A DNA stretch of 64,000 nt from Hippopus hippopus (Eukaryota > Mollusca > Bivalvia > Cardiida > Cardiidae), in assembly GCA_946811185.2 (NCBI GenBank), contig OX328107.1:28107587-28171586 (forward strand). The letters are read 5' to 3'. Positions 32,470 to 42,073 of this stretch are shown here, in pieces. The notes beneath the pieces are model-generated. The model made no database searches and had not been told where the DNA came from. It saw only the letters and a list, made by a program, of their open reading frames with translations. The translations under genes and the position numbers were made by a program. The first letter of the stretch is position 1, and every line of letters starts with the position of its first letter.

Positions 32470-32525
32470 AAGTATAGGTGAAAATCAGACTGCAGAGTAT
32501 GTAGTTTGATCTTGGTTCTGCACTG
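32470..32525. repeat. hpC hairpin, degraded
   Basis: AAAATCAGACTGCAGAGTATG and TTTGATCTTGGTTCTGCAC remain as unequal arms. Confidence 0.55.
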
Positions 32526-32656
32526 ACTTATGTAGCTGGTATTATTTTTTCCTACTGAACAAAATTGTTCATTTCATTTACATTGATGTCTGTAGTGTAA
32601 TTCAAAGAAATGGATTTATGTATGAAATTATAAAATGTTTATGTAAAAGCACTTTT

Positions 32657-32828
32657 ATAGACCACAAATTAAATTTAGGTTAGAGGATAATTATGAATTG
32701 TCATTAAAAGTTTAGAAAACATTGCAAGAAGAGGAGAAAATGCTGGTTACTAGTGGTTTCTTTTTTTTCCCACAATTCCTTCTTTCTCAAATTTGATAGA
32801 ACTCAGGATTGTTTTGGTAATTAGTTAA
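32657..32828 (-). mobile_element. hpA MITE, left end missing
   Basis: ACCACAAATTAAATTTAGG, core GAGGAGAAAATGCTGG, end TTTTGGTAATTAGTTAA. Confidence 0.75.
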
Positions 32829-32836
32829 ATCATTGG

Positions 32837-32990
32837 TTAACCCTTTACCAAACAATCCATTATCCTGTCATTTAACAACCCAATGCAGGAAGGCTTTTGA
32901 ATACATTGTGGGAAAAGAAGAAATTGCTAGTATCCAGCATGTTCACCTTTTACAACAATGTGTTCTGTCCTTTTAAGGCGAAAATGGGGG
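32837..32990 (+). mobile_element. hpA MITE, cut by hpC and HelA
   Basis: TTAACCCTTTACCAAACAATCC and core AAGAAGAAATTGCTAGTATCC. It stops at TTTTAAGGCGAAAATGG where an hpC hairpin and then HelA follow. Confidence 0.75.
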
Positions 32991-32991
32991 C

Positions 32992-33064
32992 TTTTGTGGA
33001 CAGCATAGATCAAGATCAGGCTGCACAGAATGTGCAGCCTGATCATTGATCTATACTGTCCGCT
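32992..33064. repeat. hpC hairpin copy
   Basis: TTTTGTGGACAGCATAGATCAAG, CTGCACAGAATGTGCAG, and CTGATCATTGATCTATACTG then TCCGC. Confidence 0.8.
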
Positions 33065-34148
33065 TTTTAGCTCCACTGGCCGAAGGCCAGAGAGCTATTG
33101 TCATGGCGTTGTGTCCGTCGTCCGTTCGTCCGTGCGTGCGTCCGTAAACTTTTTCTTTAAAAAACTTCTCCTCAGAAACTATTGACTGGATTTTTACCAA
33201 ATTTCACAGGAATGTTCCTTTGGTGGTCCTCTTTCAAATTCCTTCAAATAATTGTGTTCCATGAAGAATTCTGGTTGCCATGGCAACCAAAGTAAAAAAC
33301 CTTTAAAAATCTTCTCCTCCCAAACCGCTATTTGGATAGCATTATTATTTTGCAGGAATGTTCCTTAGATACAGGTTTACAGAATTCCTTAAAAAAAAAA
33401 AGATCTGTCAAAAAACATGGCTTTTATGGGAGACTCATTTTCCTTTTATGGTATAAAGTAAAATCTTTGAAAAATTTCTTCTCTAAAACTATTCATTGGA
33501 TTTCATTGTTGTTTTGCAGGTAAGTTCCTATGGTGGTTGTCTTCGGCCAGCGAGCTATTGTCATGGCGTTGTGTCCATCGTGCGTGCGTGTGTGCGTCCG
33601 TCCGTCTGTTCGTCCGTGCGTGCGTCCGTAAACTTTTTCTTTAAAAAACTTCTCCTCAGAAACTATTGACTGGATTTTTACCAAATTTCACAGGAATGTT
33701 CCTTTGGTGGTCCTCTTTCAAATTCCTTCAAATAATTGTGTTCCATGAAGAATTCTGGTTGCCATGGCAACCAAAGTAAAAAACCTTTAAAAATCTTCTC
33801 CTCCCAAACCGCTATTTGGATAGCATTATTATTTTGCAGGAATGTTCCTTAGATACAGGTTTACAGAATTCCTTAAAAAAAAAAAGATCTGTCAAAAAAC
33901 ATGGCTTTTATGGGAGACTCATTTTCCTTTTATGGTATAAAGTAAAATCTTTGAAAAATTTCTTCTCTAAAACTATTTATTGGATTTCATTGTCGTTTTG
34001 CAGGTAAGTTCCTATGGTGGTTGTCTACCAAATTGTTTCTTCAGTGAGCTAAAATGCAGGATTGAATGATAATTGTTAAAAACTTCCTTTCGCCATTATA
34101 GAAATATCAGGCCTGTGGAGCGATACAGGCGCTCAAGCGCCTCTAGTT
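33065..34148 (+). mobile_element. HelA subfamily element with internal 484-bp tandem duplication
   Basis: TTTTTAGCTCCACTGGCCGAAGG begins it. From the GAGCTATTGTCATGGCG block, two nearly identical units follow (matching words 484 bp apart, e.g. 33332 and 33816). The junction at about 33537 joins CTATGGTGGTTGTCT directly to TCGGCCAGCGAGCTATTG. The 3' end is GGCGCTCAAGCGCC plus TCTAGTT. Confidence 0.9.
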
Positions 34149-34264
34149 ATAGTCAAGCCTGTAAGATGAAGATCAGTCTTAGTGTCAGTGGTTTGCATTT
34201 TCACCTGTCAAAACAGGTTGAGTTTAGAAATTTGGGGCTGAAAGAGTTATTGAAAAATCCCATC

Positions 34265-34346
34265 ACATGAACCATATTTACTGATGTATGCCAATGCTTT
34301 CAATTTGGAAGATTGTAAAATGATGTTGTTAGGTAAAGTTCTTTAA
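34265..34346 (+). mobile_element. hpA right-end fragment
   Basis: GTATGCCAATGCTTTCAATTTGG then GTTGTTAGGTAAAGTTCTTTAA. Confidence 0.65.
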
Positions 34347-34497
34347 CTAGAAAATGTTTGAATTAAAAAAAAACTCTCCTGTGTGTTACTGACAGTGATT
34401 TTTACATTTATAAAAGTGACATATTTAATTATACAGATGGATGCTATGTGAAAAAATACTATGACAATAAATTAGACTTAAAAAAAATCAAACGAAA

Positions 34498-34585
34498 ATG
34501 ACTCGCTTGAAGCTAGCAGACTGGTGGCGGAAAACCGACGATCAGGGATTAAAATGGTGTGATCTGTTTACTTTGAAGACTCACG
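34498..34585 (+). CDS. Candidate first coding exon, possibly of BMAL1
   Basis: An ATG in context AACGAAAATGA opens 29 codons beginning MTRLKLADWWRKTDDQ and ending LFTLKTH, then one base (G) before a GTAAAG donor. The composition (three tryptophans, mixed charge) looks protein-like, unlike the repeat-derived frames around it. The leftover G would join the AA at the start of the 56045 exon to give GAA (Glu), so phase fits a 21.5-kb intron to BMAL1. Phase agreement has a one-in-three chance of being accidental, and I do not recognise the peptide from a known family. It could be the start of another plus-strand gene or an uninterrupted 42-codon frame ending at 34623. Confidence 0.45.
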
Positions 34586-34731
34586 GTAAAGTTCCTTTCT
34601 TTTTAGATCAAAGTGTTTCCTAATGACTTACTGTATTAGATTATTATACAAAGTGATTTTTGTATCCCTTTTGTGTACAGCATTTGCAGACATTGTGAGA
34701 AAAGGAGCAATCAAAGCATTTAATTACATTT

Positions 34732-35794
34732 TTATACCCCCGTCGAAGATGGGATGTATTATGGGATCACCCATGGCGTATGGGTGGGTGGGCGTCCGTC
34801 CGGGCTGGCGGGCGGGCGGTGTCCAGTTTTTGGTCCGGAGCATAACTTTGTCATCTCCAGTCCGATTGACTTGAAACTTGGCATGTGTGTTTGTTGCAAT
34901 AATATGGAGTGCAGTGCGAAAGAACCATTACTCTACCTCATGCTGTCTTTGAGTTATTTCCCTTTGATCTTCATTTTTCACAGCATTTTCTGCTTGTCTT
35001 GAGCGTAACTTTGTCATCTCCAGTCTGATTGACTTGAAACTTTGCATGTGTGTTTGTTGCAATAATACGGAGTGCAGTGCAAAAGAACCATAACTCTACC
35101 ACGTGCTGTCTTTGAGTTATTTCCCTTTGATCGTCATTTTTACAGCATTTTCTGCTTGTCCGGAGCACAATTTTGTCATCTCCAGTCCGACTGACTTGAA
35201 ACTTGGCATGTGTGTTTGTTGCAATAATACGGAGTGCAGTGCGAAAGAACCATAACTCTACCTCATGCTTTCTTTGAGTTATTTCCCTTTGATAGTTATT
35301 TTTTTACAGCATTTTCTGCTTGTCCGGAGCATAACTTTGTCATCTCCAGTCCGATTGACTTGAAACTTGGCATGTGTGTTTGTTGCAATAATACGGTGTG
35401 CAGTGCGAAAGAACCATAACTCTACCTCGTGCTGTCTTTGAGTTATTTCCCTTTGATAATCATTTTTACAGCATTTTCTGCTTGTCCAGAATATAACTTT
35501 GTCATCTCAAGTCAGAGTGACTTCAAACTTGGTATGCATGTTTGTTGCAATATTACGGAGTACAGTGCGCAAGAACAATAACTCTACTTAGTGTGTATTT
35601 CGAGTAATTCCACTTTGATCTTCATTTTTACAGTATTTCTTTATTGTCTTGAACGGAACTTTGTCACCTCAAGTCAAATTGACTTGAGACTTGGTAAACA
35701 TGTTTGTTGCATTACCTGCCCTTTACGATTATTATACCCCGTCGACAACTGGCGGTGGGACGGGCGTATCTTGCGACAATTTGCCGCTCTTGTT
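34732..35794 (+). mobile_element. HelC Helentron-like element with six 162-bp tandem units
   Basis: Starts TTTTATACCCCCGTCGAAG, then GCGTCCGTCCGGGCTGGCGG. Units start near 34838, 35001, 35163, 35327, 35489 and 35651 (spacing 162-164), each with CATAACTTTGTCATCTCCAG, GACTTGAAACTTGGCATG and TGAGTTATTTCCCTTTGAT. It closes with TTATACCCCGTCGACAACTGG and a small hairpin GCGACAATTTGCCGC plus TCTTGTT. Confidence 0.88.
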
Positions 35795-36188
35795 CTCAAT
35801 ATAATGTATTTTCCATTTTCAAGAAAAGTTTTCCTGTATCATACTTCCCCCCTTTTTTTAATCTCTATTCTGTATTTTTAATTTCTTTTATAGGGCTGAA
35901 ATTTGTCTTCATGCAATTAGCGTTTTATATTTTACATGCATATAACTGCAGAGGTGTATGTTGTGTATCAAGGGAAAGAAATATGTGTTATTAAATAAAG
36001 GAGAACAGAGTATAGTCCCTTGTTTGCTCACTGTGGCCTATCAACTGTCTGCAAAACAAGACAAGAAAATATTGATTTTAGATAAATAAAATTTGTGAGA
36101 AGTTAGGGTATAAATTTTTTAACCTGTTGCTAAATGACTTGAAAAAATGAGGATAGAGGGAGAAATTTCAACCCAGATATCCTTTGAC
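35795..36188. other. No recognisable feature
   Basis: AT-rich spacer; no supported exon or element. Confidence 0.45.
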
Positions 36189-36395
36189 ACGTTACCAAAT
36201 AATCTCCAGTTTTAAAACCCTGAGAAATGAAACTTTTGAAAACATACTGCGAATAGGAGAAAATGCTGATTACCAACATGCTCCTTTTCCCACATTGATT
36301 TCTTGTCTTTAAAAGACAGAACTCATCATTTGAGCTAAATTTAATTCATTGAATTTGGTGAAGTCCATATTTTTGTTGGTTGGGGGAAAAAGATT
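36189..36395 (+). mobile_element. hpA MITE, diverged
   Basis: CGTTACCAAATAATCTCCAG, core AGGAGAAAATGCTGATTACC; the right end decays at GGTTGGGGGAAAAAG. Confidence 0.75.
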
Positions 36396-36498
36396 AAGGC
36401 TCAATAGCAGCCGAATGTAAACTGTTCTGTGTAAAATACAAGTAAATTTCATCCATGCCAGTGTATAGTGTGGAGACCATCATAAATCTGACAATCTG

Positions 36499-36667
36499 TT
36501 AACTATGTACCAAACAGTTCTGTGTTTTGCACTACCGAAAGGAAAAGGCCTTTTGAAAACATTGTGGGTAAAGAAAAAAACTAGCATTTTCTCCTTTTTC
36601 CTCAATGTTTTTAAAAGGCCTCTTCTACAGGGTTGTGAAAACCGGGGATTGTTTGGTAAAGGGTTAA
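36499..36667. mobile_element. hpA variant with two left-type ends
   Basis: Begins TTAACTATGTACCAAACAGTTC...GGCCTTTTGAAAACATTG and ends AATGTTTTTAAAAGGCC...GGGGATTGTTTGGTAAAGGGTTAA. It is therefore an imperfect palindrome over its whole 169 bp. Confidence 0.8.
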
Positions 36668-36721
36668 ATTTGTTGCTGCAGATGCTCTCCATTTGAAAGA
36701 ATCTAAAATTTGTTGTAAGGG
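36668..36721 (+). mobile_element. hpA right-end fragment
   Basis: TTTGTTGCTGCAGATGCTCTCC, AATCTAAAATTTGTTGTAAGGG, wedged between two symmetric variants. Confidence 0.6.
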
Positions 36722-36904
36722 TTACCCTTTAGCAAACAATTCTGGGTTTTCAGGACCTTTGGAAAGAAGAGTTTTGAAAACATTGCCAGCATTCTAGTTT
36801 AATATAATTATGCTGGTCATCAGTATCTCTTCCTTTTCCCACAGAGTTCCAAAGCCTTCCTCTTCAGGGTCATAAAAACTCAGGATTGTGTGGTAAAGGG
36901 TTAA
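36722..36904. mobile_element. hpA variant with two left-type ends
   Basis: TTACCCTTTAGCAAACAATTC at the left and CTCAGGATTGTGTGGTAAAG plus GGTTAA at the right; a reduced hairpin contains GCCAGCATTC. Confidence 0.75.
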
Positions 36905-36951
36905 ATAAGAAATCATTTGATTTAGACAGGTGGTGGAATTACATCAGATCT

Positions 36952-37180
36952 TTAACCCTTTACCAAACAATCCTGGGTTTTCACGACCCTGTGAAAGAAA
37001 CCTTCTGAAAACATTGTGGGAAAAGGAGAAAATGCTGGTAACCAGCATTTTCTCCTTTTCCCACAATGTTTTCTACCCTTCCAAAAACAACTTTCAATTT
37101 TTGATTATCTTTAATTTTTTTGTCTGCAAATGCTTCCAATTTGGACTAGTTCAAAATTATGTTGTTTGGCAAAGAGTTAA
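36952..37180 (+). mobile_element. hpA MITE, full-length
   Basis: 229 bp, TTAACCCTTTACCAAACAATCC to TTTGGCAAAGAGTTAA, with a perfect hairpin at about 37012-37070; one of the best preserved copies. Confidence 0.95.
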
Positions 37181-37319
37181 ACTCATAATTTTAGCCTTGT
37201 CAAGAAAGCTCTTCAATTTTACTTTCCTTCTGAGAAAAAAGACTTTTTAATGTCAAAATGAAAGCACCAGAAGAAAGGTTACAAAGTGTGTTTGATGTCA
37301 TTGTAATCCCCTTGGGTCA

Positions 37320-37520
37320 TTTAATGACTTTGACATTGAAATCGTTTGAAAACCTTATGGGAAAAGGAGAAAATGCTGGTAACCAGCATTTTCTCCTTTC
37401 CCCACAATGTTTACTACTCTTTCGCAGACCAATCTCATCATAGAGCCAAATTAGATTTTTCATCTGCCAATGCTTTCAATATAGATGTTTCTAAAATAAT
37501 GTTGTTCTTGTGAGGAGTAA
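37320..37520 (+). mobile_element. hpA MITE, left end missing
   Basis: Starts at TTTAATGACTTTGACATTG; intact hairpin GGAAAAGGAGAAAATGCTGG; end TTGTGAGGAGTAA overlaps the next copy. Confidence 0.82.
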
Positions 37521-37675
37521 ACTCTTTACCAGATGACAAAATTTAAGCCCTGTCCATATTCAGAGCATTTGCAGACTACAAAATTATTCTACCTATAGTG
37601 GTGGCATTTGTCTTTGAAAGGGTAGAAACAATTAGAGCAATGCTAGTTCATTTCCCACAATGTTTTCTTCAGTTT
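37517..37675 (-). mobile_element. hpA MITE, 3' truncated, hairpin mostly deleted
   Basis: GTAAACTCTTTACCAGATGAC, GCATTTGCAGACTACAAAAT, then AATTAGAGCAATGC and TTTCCCACAATGTTTTC. Confidence 0.75.
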
Positions 37676-37798
37676 TTTTCGGAGGTAGATCTATATTTAA
37701 ATAATGAATCCGTTGAGAAAGGTTTAATCATGATCGATAGTCACTAACTCTTCTCAAAGGGGCTTTTAGTCTGGTTTGTAGACAATGCAGATTAACTC

Positions 37799-38027
37799 CT
37801 AACCCTTTACCACACAATCCCAAGTTTCAGTGACCCTAAGGAAGAATGCTTTTGAAAGCATTGTGCAAAAAGAAGAAAATGCTGCTAATCAGCATTTTCT
37901 CCTTTTTCCACAATGTTTTCTACCCTTCCCAAAAAAGTGTTCAATTTTTGAGTTACATTTATTTTCTCGTTTGCAAATGCTTTCAATTTGCACAAGTCTA
38001 AAATTTTGTCATGCTAGAAAGGGTTAA
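37799..38027 (+). mobile_element. hpA MITE, full-length
   Basis: CTAACCCTTTACCACACAATCCC to ATGCTAGAAAGGGTTAA, 229 bp; apex changed to GCTGCTAATCAGC, still palindromic. Confidence 0.93.
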
Positions 38028-38265
38028 CTAAATGACAAAATTTGAGACTTGATCTAATTAAAGGCCTTTACAGGTGACAAATCAGACATGATTCAAGCTG
38101 GAAGGGTAGAAAATGATTCAAACTATAAGATTTTCCATTGTAATGACAGAAAATATTGTTAGAAAAGGAGGAAATGCTGCTTACTAGCATTCTCTCCTTT
38201 TCTGTCAGTGTTTGAAAAATTCTTTCCCCTTGGGGTCATTAAAAATTCTTTGGCAAAGATTTGGC
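38024..38265 (-). mobile_element. hpA MITE sharing TTAA with previous
   Basis: TTAACTAAATGACAAAATTTGAG, a roughly 40-bp extra segment before the hairpin, AAGGAGGAAATGCTGC core, end TTTGGCAAAGATTTGG. Confidence 0.75.
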
Positions 38266-38272
38266 AAATCAG

Positions 38273-38402
38273 ATGATGGATTTGACCTTGATGGGGTAGA
38301 AAACATTGTGGGCAAGGAGAAATTTTTGGTTACCAGCATTGTCACAATTTGTCAAAAGTTTTCTCACATTTCAAGATTGGGATTGAAATGGTTGTTGATT
38401 TA
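38273..38402 (-). mobile_element. hpA MITE, left end missing
   Basis: GATTTGACCTTGATGGGGTAG then AACATTGTGGGCAAGGAG; the second hairpin arm is decayed. Confidence 0.65.
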
Positions 38403-38755
38403 ACCATGTTCTACAGTTATTTGTCTTGGATCTAGTACATGAAAGGGAACAAAAGATGAATATTAAGCAAGTAATGAAGATCAAAACCTTGGAGGAGGAT
38501 AAACTTTTTTGTTCCCTCCATGAGATGGACATTTTAATACCACAGTAAATATTGAACTAATCAGTGATTGGTCAATGATTTTTGAATATCAGCTTTGAAA
38601 TAACGACATGATGCCAAAAATAGTTTTAACCAATCAGATTCATCCAGTGCATATTGCTGCCAGCTGGGGTATTAGAATTTCCATCTCTCAATGGGAAGAG
38701 AAAAACTTGTCCATTTACAAAGTTTTGACCGTTATTATTCCCTTTAATCCATAGT
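38403..38755. other. No recognisable feature
   Basis: AT-rich spacer before a HelA element. Confidence 0.45.
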
Positions 38756-40158
38756 AAGCTCCACTAGCTGAAGGCCAGCAGGCTTATGCCATGGCCCAGT
38801 GTCGGTCGTGCATGTGTGTGTGCAATTCTGTCCATCCGTCTGTGTGTGTGCTAACTTTTATTTCAAACGTCTTCTCAGAAACTACTAGTCAAATTTTGAT
38901 GAAACTTCACAGAAATGATCCTGCCATAGCCTTGTACAGAATTCCTTAAAAGATTTTGATTCCAAGAAAAAAATACAGTTGCCATAGCAACAGAACTGAA
39001 AAAAATTTAAAATCTTCTTGTCTGAAACCATAAGGTGGAGAGCTACCAAATTTTGCATGTAACTTCAATTTTAATGGACCTCTGCTAAATTTGTTCAAAT
39101 TAATGCTCTGGTGTAAAAATCCCCCTTCTCTCCCTGGGGTCACAAGTTTTACATAGGCTTTTACTGAAAACTTTAAAAAATCTTCTAGTGCTTAACAATA
39201 TGGACTAGGGCTACCAAGTTTGGCATGTAGCTTTATCTAATGGACCTGTACTACTATTCTTCAAACTATTGCCCTAGGAACAAAATTGGCCCTGTTCAGG
39301 GGATTACAAGTTTTACATAGGCTTATATATTGAAAACTCTTCATGTTCCACACCACCAAACCATAAGGCCTAGGGCTACCAAATTTTGCATTCAGCTTTA
39401 GCTAGTGGACCTCTACCAAGAGAGCTGAAATTAAAGCCCTTGGGTCAAATTTGGCTCTACCATGGCAGTCACAAGTTTAACAAGGACCTACATGGTGAAT
39501 AACTTCAAAATCTCATTCCTTACCATAAGACCTAGGGCCATAAAGTTTTGCATGTATATTTATCTAATAGACAGCTACCAAGATTGTTAAATTATAGGTC
39601 TAGGGTCAACACAACTTGTGTGGTGTCCGTGGTTGTGAGGTACAGCGTCAGCCTTGTAACCATGAGGTCCCGAGTTCGATACCCGGGAGCGGGTGTCAAC
39701 TCTGGGATTTTTCATTGGCCCACACATTCGGCGTGAGTACTGGTGTAGTTCCCAGGAGCCAGAATCGAGAGAGATTAGTATAAGTTGTAAGAACTTGTTT
39801 CTCCATCGATGTAAAATAAATATGTTTAAACTAAGTCACAACTTTTATATAAGCTGATACAATGAAAACTTTAAAGATCTTCTTTTTCCTGACCTTGTTT
39901 ATAACCAGGCAGCCTAGACCTGTATTACTTGGCACATGGCTTTATCTTTTGGGCCTGTATGAGGATTCAAGTAATTTTAGCTTTGTATTAAAAACTGGCT
40001 TTGCCCTGGGATCACAACTTTGACATGGACTTTTGTAGAGAAAACTTTTTAAGTCTTCTTGTTCGAAACCATTTGGCCTAGAATTGTAATGTTTGGTATG
40101 TATGGTTTGTACTTATTAGCCAGTGGAGCAATACAGGGCTAATTTGGCCTCTTGTTGT
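38756..40158 (+). mobile_element. HelA Helentron-like element with a nested SINE
   Basis: AGTAAGCTCCACTAGCTGAAGG start, CGGTCGTGCATGTGTGTG simple repeat, several ~155-bp units (CTAGGGCTACCAAATTTTGC and relatives), a SINE at 39618-39836, and GTGGAGCAATACAGGGC then TAATTTGGCCTCTTGTT. Confidence 0.88.
39618..39836 (+). mobile_element. tRNA-derived SINE type 3 with 8-bp target duplication
   Basis: tRNA-like head: GTGAGGTACAGCGTCAGCC and B box GAGTTCGATACCC. The body includes CATTCGGCGTGAGTACTGG, and the tail is AAATAAATATGTTTAAAC. CACAACTT flanks it at 39610-39617 and 39837-39844. Confidence 0.85.
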
Positions 40159-40487
40159 TCTATGTACCAGACTGAAGATGAAATATTGAGAACACAATAA
40201 AAGCATGACTTTCTACTCAAGTTTAGAAATATGTGTAAAATACTAATGATTGACTCTGGGTGGTGTTTGATAGGCAATAGATTTGGACACCCTGCCTTAC
40301 ATATCAAATCATAGAAGGTGAAGCTTGTAAAAACCAAGCACCTGTGGCTCCAAGAATAACAGCTATAGATGACGTAAAACTTAGGGCCACACAGCATCAT
40401 GTGTCATGGAATTTTGAAACCTGTCACTCTCAGAGGTGTGAGGTGACATAGTCTTAGGTGAGATATGCAAACACTTCAAATGCTATG
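40159..40487. other. No gene recognised
   Basis: A minus-strand frame at about 40320-40400 could encode a hydrophobic segment, but splice support is lacking. Confidence 0.4.
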
Positions 40488-40530
40488 GTTGCTGTTGTGG
40501 ACAGTGTAGATTAAGATCAGAATGTGTAAA
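40488..40530. repeat. hpC half-hairpin fragment
   Basis: GTTGTGGACAGTGTAGATTAAG and ATCAGAATGTG only. Confidence 0.55.
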
Positions 40531-40732
40531 ATCAATAAATTCCATCAATTAACCCACATTAAATGTAGTATCTACAAATATGAAATTGTATGGTCTGGTA
40601 GGGGGCTAAAGGATTAGTGCAGAAAATAAACCCTAGGTTAATGTTCACCTAGAGTGTGACAGGTGTCAATCGTGTTTGAGACTTGACACTTGTTGGGCAC
40701 AAAGACCTTTGATTTTTGTGTATGGTGATTAA

Positions 40733-40857
40733 GCTGCTTTCCCACATAATCATTGTCGAAACAGTGGTCAGGGGCTAAAGAAGAATGAATTGTGTTGCAA
40801 TGACTATCATCAGCCCTCAAAAAGAAATTGGCCCAGCTGGGGATTCCAACCAGGGAA
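40733..40857 (-). mobile_element. SINE 5' part, minus strand
   Basis: GCTTTCCCACATAATCATTG, GACTATCATCAGCCCTC, AAAAAGAAATTGGCCCAGC and GGGGATTCCAACCAGG (reverse-complement B box) match the SINE family of 8944-9263. An hpA copy follows directly. Confidence 0.72.
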
Positions 40858-41064
40858 CCTAGTTTTAATGACCCGAAGAAAGAAGTGTTCTGAAAATGTT
40901 ATGGGGGAAAGGAGAAAATGCTGGTAACCAGCATTTTCTCCTTTTCCCTCAATGTTTTCTACCCTGTCAGAGAACTGTAGCTCATTTGTACAGATTTTAC
41001 ATTGTTGTCTGCAGATGTTTTGAGTTTGGAAGAGACTGATATTTTCTGTGTGGGAAAGGGTTAA
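40858..41064 (+). mobile_element. hpA MITE, left end missing
   Basis: TTTTAATGACCCGAAGAAAG, a perfect hairpin (GGAAAGGAGAAAATGCTGG), GTGTGGGAAAGGGTTAA. The left truncation coincides with the SINE boundary. Confidence 0.85.
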
Positions 41065-41250
41065 GTAATTATCAACTAAGCTCATAATGGCTAGGCCACA
41101 CAGGACTTTGCAGCTTTCTTCCCAGCTTTGGTACCAAATTAGTAAAGGATATAATTTTACAGCTAAATATTAGAAGCAAGAACCTGTAGATGCTCGCTTT
41201 TATTGCATAGAAGGTAAATTTTGCTAAACAGACAGGCCCAATTTTAACCC

Positions 41251-41619
41251 TTAAGGTCTTAGACCCCTAAAGGAAAACAGCTATTAACACTATAAAATTA
41301 TCCTACAAAATTTGCTATGATTAAAAATGAGTATTATTGTACTACTTTAACCAAGCCACTTTTCCCTTTTTTCCTCCTTAGAATTATCATTTATAAATCT
41401 AAAACCACTATATTCTCATCACAAAGGGAGATAATAATTACCTCCCTTTTCAGGAAACTAACAAAAGTATCAACAAATAATTTCAAGAAAGACATCAAAG
41501 GAATTTCTGGTCAGTTAAAAATGTGCAAAAGTATTATATCAGTATAAATCCTTATTTATCAACTAACAAGAAATTTTATTGCATGTTGCACTAGAAGTGT
41601 TAGGGGTCTAAGACCTTAA
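41251..41619. mobile_element. hpB MITE, intact (369 bp)
   Basis: TTAAGGTCTTAGACCCCTAA at the left and its exact reverse complement at the right, so 20-bp perfect inverted ends including TTAA. TTAA target duplication with GG-initial ends recalls Kolobok-type elements (inference). Its right TTAA also starts an hpC element. Confidence 0.93.
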
Positions 41620-41813
41620 AACACCTTTCACTAGCACAGTTGCCTTTGAGACCAGTGTAGATAAGATCAGACTGCACAGAATGTGCAGTTTAATCTTTGA
41701 TCTGCACAGTCCTCTCTGCTTAATCACTACAGACAAAAGGAGGCCACAAATTTGCAATTATCTAGGCCTTATTCTACAATGAAAATATCCATTGGGTTTA
41801 TTTTGCGCTTTAA
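41616..41813. mobile_element. hpC MITE, near full length (198 bp)
   Basis: TTAAAACACCTTTCACTAGC at the left and TTTTGCGCTTTAA at the right; hairpin core ATAAGATCAGACTGCACAG / TGTGCAGTTTAATCTTTGATC. Confidence 0.82.
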
Positions 41814-41822
41814 GAGTTAATC

Positions 41823-42073
41823 TGTACCCTTTGCCAAGGAATCAAATACATGTATTTTAACCACCTGTCAAAGAGGGCTTTTAAACTGAAAATATATGTT
41901 TATTTAATTTACCTAGTAGGAAAAGAGAAAAAGTTTGTTAAACATTATTTTGATTTTCTCAATTTCCTGCATTTTTTTTTTTGCTACTGTTTCTAAAACA
42001 ATACCCATGGTTAAGTACACCTATAATTTCTTGATGCAAACACTTTCAAGTTGGACAATTAACTGTCATCTAT
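41823..42073 (+). mobile_element. hpA MITE, strongly diverged
   Basis: GTACCCTTTGCCAAGGAATC, CAAAGAGGGCTTTTAAAC, and GATGCAAACACTTTCAAGTTGG near the right; hairpin unrecognisable. Confidence 0.5.

Noticed and set aside
36499..38402. CRISPR array from regularly repeated palindromes
   Set aside because: Repeats are long, diverged, in both orientations and irregularly spaced, with TTAA ends; the DNA is eukaryotic and no cas genes exist.
40320..40400. Minus-strand hydrophobic segment (ALSFTSSIAVILGATGAWF)
   Set aside because: Short, ends in a stop, lacks a convincing acceptor, and could arise by chance.
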